Of a DNA stretch of 6,728 nt, positions 5,510 to 6,728 are shown in pieces. The stretch comes from Actinomycetota bacterium (lineage in GTDB: Bacteria > Actinomycetota > Actinomycetes > Actinomycetales > Angustibacteraceae). The DNA is taken from positions 1 to 6,728 of the forward strand of contig JACMOY010000449.1 of NCBI GenBank assembly GCA_014377795.1. Direction: 5' to 3'. A program made the translations under genes and the position numbers. The notes below the pieces were generated by a model, which worked only from the letters and a program-made list of their open reading frames with translations, was not told the DNA's origin and ran no database searches. Numbering within the stretch: position 1 is the first letter of the stretch; the number at the start of each line of letters is the position of its first letter.

Positions 5510-6728
5510 TGAGTCGCTTCGCGTCCCTCGGCAACCGGCTGTACACCGGTGAGAAGTCCCTTGACATCGTCGGCAGGCAGCGGCGCTGGTACGCCATCTC
5601 GGGCGTCATCCTGCTCGTGTCCGTCGGCGCGCTGCTGACCCGGGGCCTGACGCTCGGCCTCGAGTTCACCGGCGGGTCGGAGTTCCGCGTCAGCAACACC
5701 AAGACCACCTCGGACGTCATCGGCGCCCGTGCGGTCACCGACGTCGTCGCCGGGGCCATCCCCAAGGTCGCCAAAGTGGGCACCGACTCGGTGCGCGTGC
5801 AGACCGACAAGCTGAGCGACACCCAGACCCAGCAGGTGCGCACCAACCTCGCCACCGCCTACGCGGTGCCCGTCGACAACGTCACCGCCTCGTTCATCGG
5901 CCCCTCGTGGGGCAAGTCGGTGTCGACCAAGGCCCTCACGGGTCTGCTGGTGTTCCTGGTGCTGGTCGCCATCGTCATCGCCGCGTACTTCCGCACCTGG
6001 AAGATGGCGCTGGCGGCCATCATCGCGCTGCTGCACGACCTGCTGATCACGGTCGGCATCTACGCCCTGCTGGGTTTCGAGGTGACCCCCGCGTCGGTGA
6101 TCGGGTTCCTGACGATCCTGGGCTACTCGCTCTACGACACGGTCGTGGTCTTCGACAAGGTGCGCGAGAACACCGCGCACATCACCGCGCAGACCAAGCA
6201 GACCTACTCCGGCGCAGCCAACCTGGCGCTCAACCAGACCCTCGTGCGGTCGATCAACACCTCGGTGGTGGCGCTGCTGCCGATCGGCTCGATCCTGTTC
6301 ATCGGTGCGCTGCTGCTCGGCGCCGGCACGCTGAAGGACCTGTCGCTGGCCCTGTTCGTCGGTGTCGCCGCCGGCACGTACTCCTCGGTGTTCATCGCGA
6401 CACCGCTGCTGGCCGACCTACGTGAGCGCGAGCCCGAGATGCAGGCGCTGGCCAAGCGGGTGCGCGCCAGAGCCGGCGCTGCCACGGGTGGCACGCGCCC
6501 GACGTCCGCCGGCAGCACCGCGGTCGGCAGCACGTCGGCCGGCGGCACCGCGCTGCTCGAGCACGCCGACCAGCCGCAGGACGACCCCCCGCAGCGGTCG
6601 ACCGCAGCCCGTCGTCCGGCCGGGCCGCGCAACCAGCCACGTCGCGGCACGCCGCGCGACAAGCGTCGTCGGGGGCCGACCCGCCGGCGCTGCAGCGCCG
6701 GGTGCTCGGGCAGATCCGCGACGTCCCC
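5509..6728 (+). CDS. secF: SecF, protein-export membrane protein (no stop codon within the window)
   Basis: SecF is the partner of SecD in the proton-driven export complex. The frame gives 406 complete codons to the window end. Transmembrane segment 1 (about 28-46) is followed by LGLEFTGGSEFRV (49-61), the SecF signature of the external domain. Five more membrane segments span about 142-301. The conserved motif GYSLYDTVVVFDKVREN is at 205-221, and PLLADLREREPEMQALAKRV follows the last segment. The tail after about 320 is a Gly/Ser/Thr-rich repeat, then an Arg/Pro-rich basic stretch ending near DKRRR (384-388), where actinobacterial SecF proteins commonly end. No stop follows: the frame runs on into what looks like apt in another frame. 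The true end is probably near 6670. The ATG overlaps the secD stop as TGATG. Confidence 0.93.
   Translation, partial: MSRFASLGNRLYTGEKSLDIVGRQRRWYAISGVILLVSVGALLTRGLTLGLEFTGGSEFRVSNTKTTSDVIGARAVTDVVAGAIPKVAKVGTDSVRVQTDKLSDTQTQQVRTNLATAYAVPVDNVTASFIGPSWGKSVSTKALTGLLVFLVLVAIVIAAYFRTWKMALAAIIALLHDLLITVGIYALLGFEVTPASVIGFLTILGYSLYDTVVVFDKVRENTAHITAQTKQTYSGAANLALNQTLVRSINTSVVALLPIGSILFIGALLLGAGTLKDLSLALFVGVAAGTYSSVFIATPLLADLREREPEMQALAKRVRARAGAATGGTRPTSAGSTAVGSTSAGGTALLEHADQPQDDPPQRSTAARRPAGPRNQPRRGTPRDKRRRGPTRRRCSAGCSGRSATS
6502..6552 (+). repeat. Degenerate 15-base tandem repeat in the secF tail
   Basis: Three copies and part of a fourth start at 6502, 6517, 6532 and 6547. They encode TSAGS, TAVGS, TSAGG and TA (residues 332-348). 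The 15-base unit keeps the reading frame, so copy number could vary without breaking secF. The segment is cytoplasmic and probably disordered. Confidence 0.65.
6675..6728 (+). CDS. apt: Probable start of adenine phosphoribosyltransferase (5' fragment)
   Basis: In the frame beginning at 6675 the last 18 codons read ADPPALQRRVLGQIRDVP. This resembles the N-terminus of Apt, which typically has a helix ending in IRDVPD(F/Y)PKPG. Apt converts adenine and PRPP to AMP (purine salvage), and apt usually follows secF in actinobacteria. The frame differs from that of secF. The only in-frame ATG/GTG/TTG start visible is GTG 6702, with no clear ribosome binding site, and no other is found upstream in this frame back to about 6480. 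The start is therefore unresolved. The call rests on a short match plus gene order. Confidence 0.5.

Overview
This is a very GC-rich window from an actinobacterium. The order pdxT - yebC - ruvC - ruvA - ruvB - yajC - secD - secF - apt is the conserved actinobacterial housekeeping arrangement. SecD carries the actinobacterial form of its transmembrane motif (TADSF...YFER), and GTG starts and G/C-ending codons dominate. I cannot place the organism below phylum or class level. All supported genes are on the + strand and nearly the whole window is coding.

Layout. Bases 2-82 are the last 26 codons of pdxT, the glutaminase subunit of PLP synthase. Its stop overlaps the start of yebC (79-843), whose frame is intact at both ends but broken by an in-frame TAG at 340-342. 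A 104-base gap (844-947) follows. It holds a short direct repeat, a possible -10 element and a near-perfect LexA/SOS box just ahead of ruvC. The three Holliday-junction genes ruvC, ruvA and ruvB (948-3249) are fused by 4-base start/stop overlaps. A second gap (3250-3407) holds a probable promoter for the Sec accessory genes yajC, secD and secF (3408 onward), which are also tightly coupled. The final ~55 bases read as the start of apt in a different frame from secF.

How the genes work together. RuvA and RuvB form the branch-migration motor and RuvC cuts the junction; the SOS box suggests the trio is induced by DNA damage. SecD, SecF and YajC form the membrane complex that assists SecYEG-dependent protein export. 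PdxT and YebC belong to the upstream cluster, and apt (purine salvage) begins the next one.

I found no undescribed system. What deserves a second look is the condition and control of ordinary genes: the nonsense codon in yebC, the SOS operator, the absence of any forward-strand stop codon across the secF/apt junction, and the long Pro/Ala/Ser/Thr insert in SecD. The yebC stop and the secF/apt junction could both be sequence errors, so the raw reads matter here.
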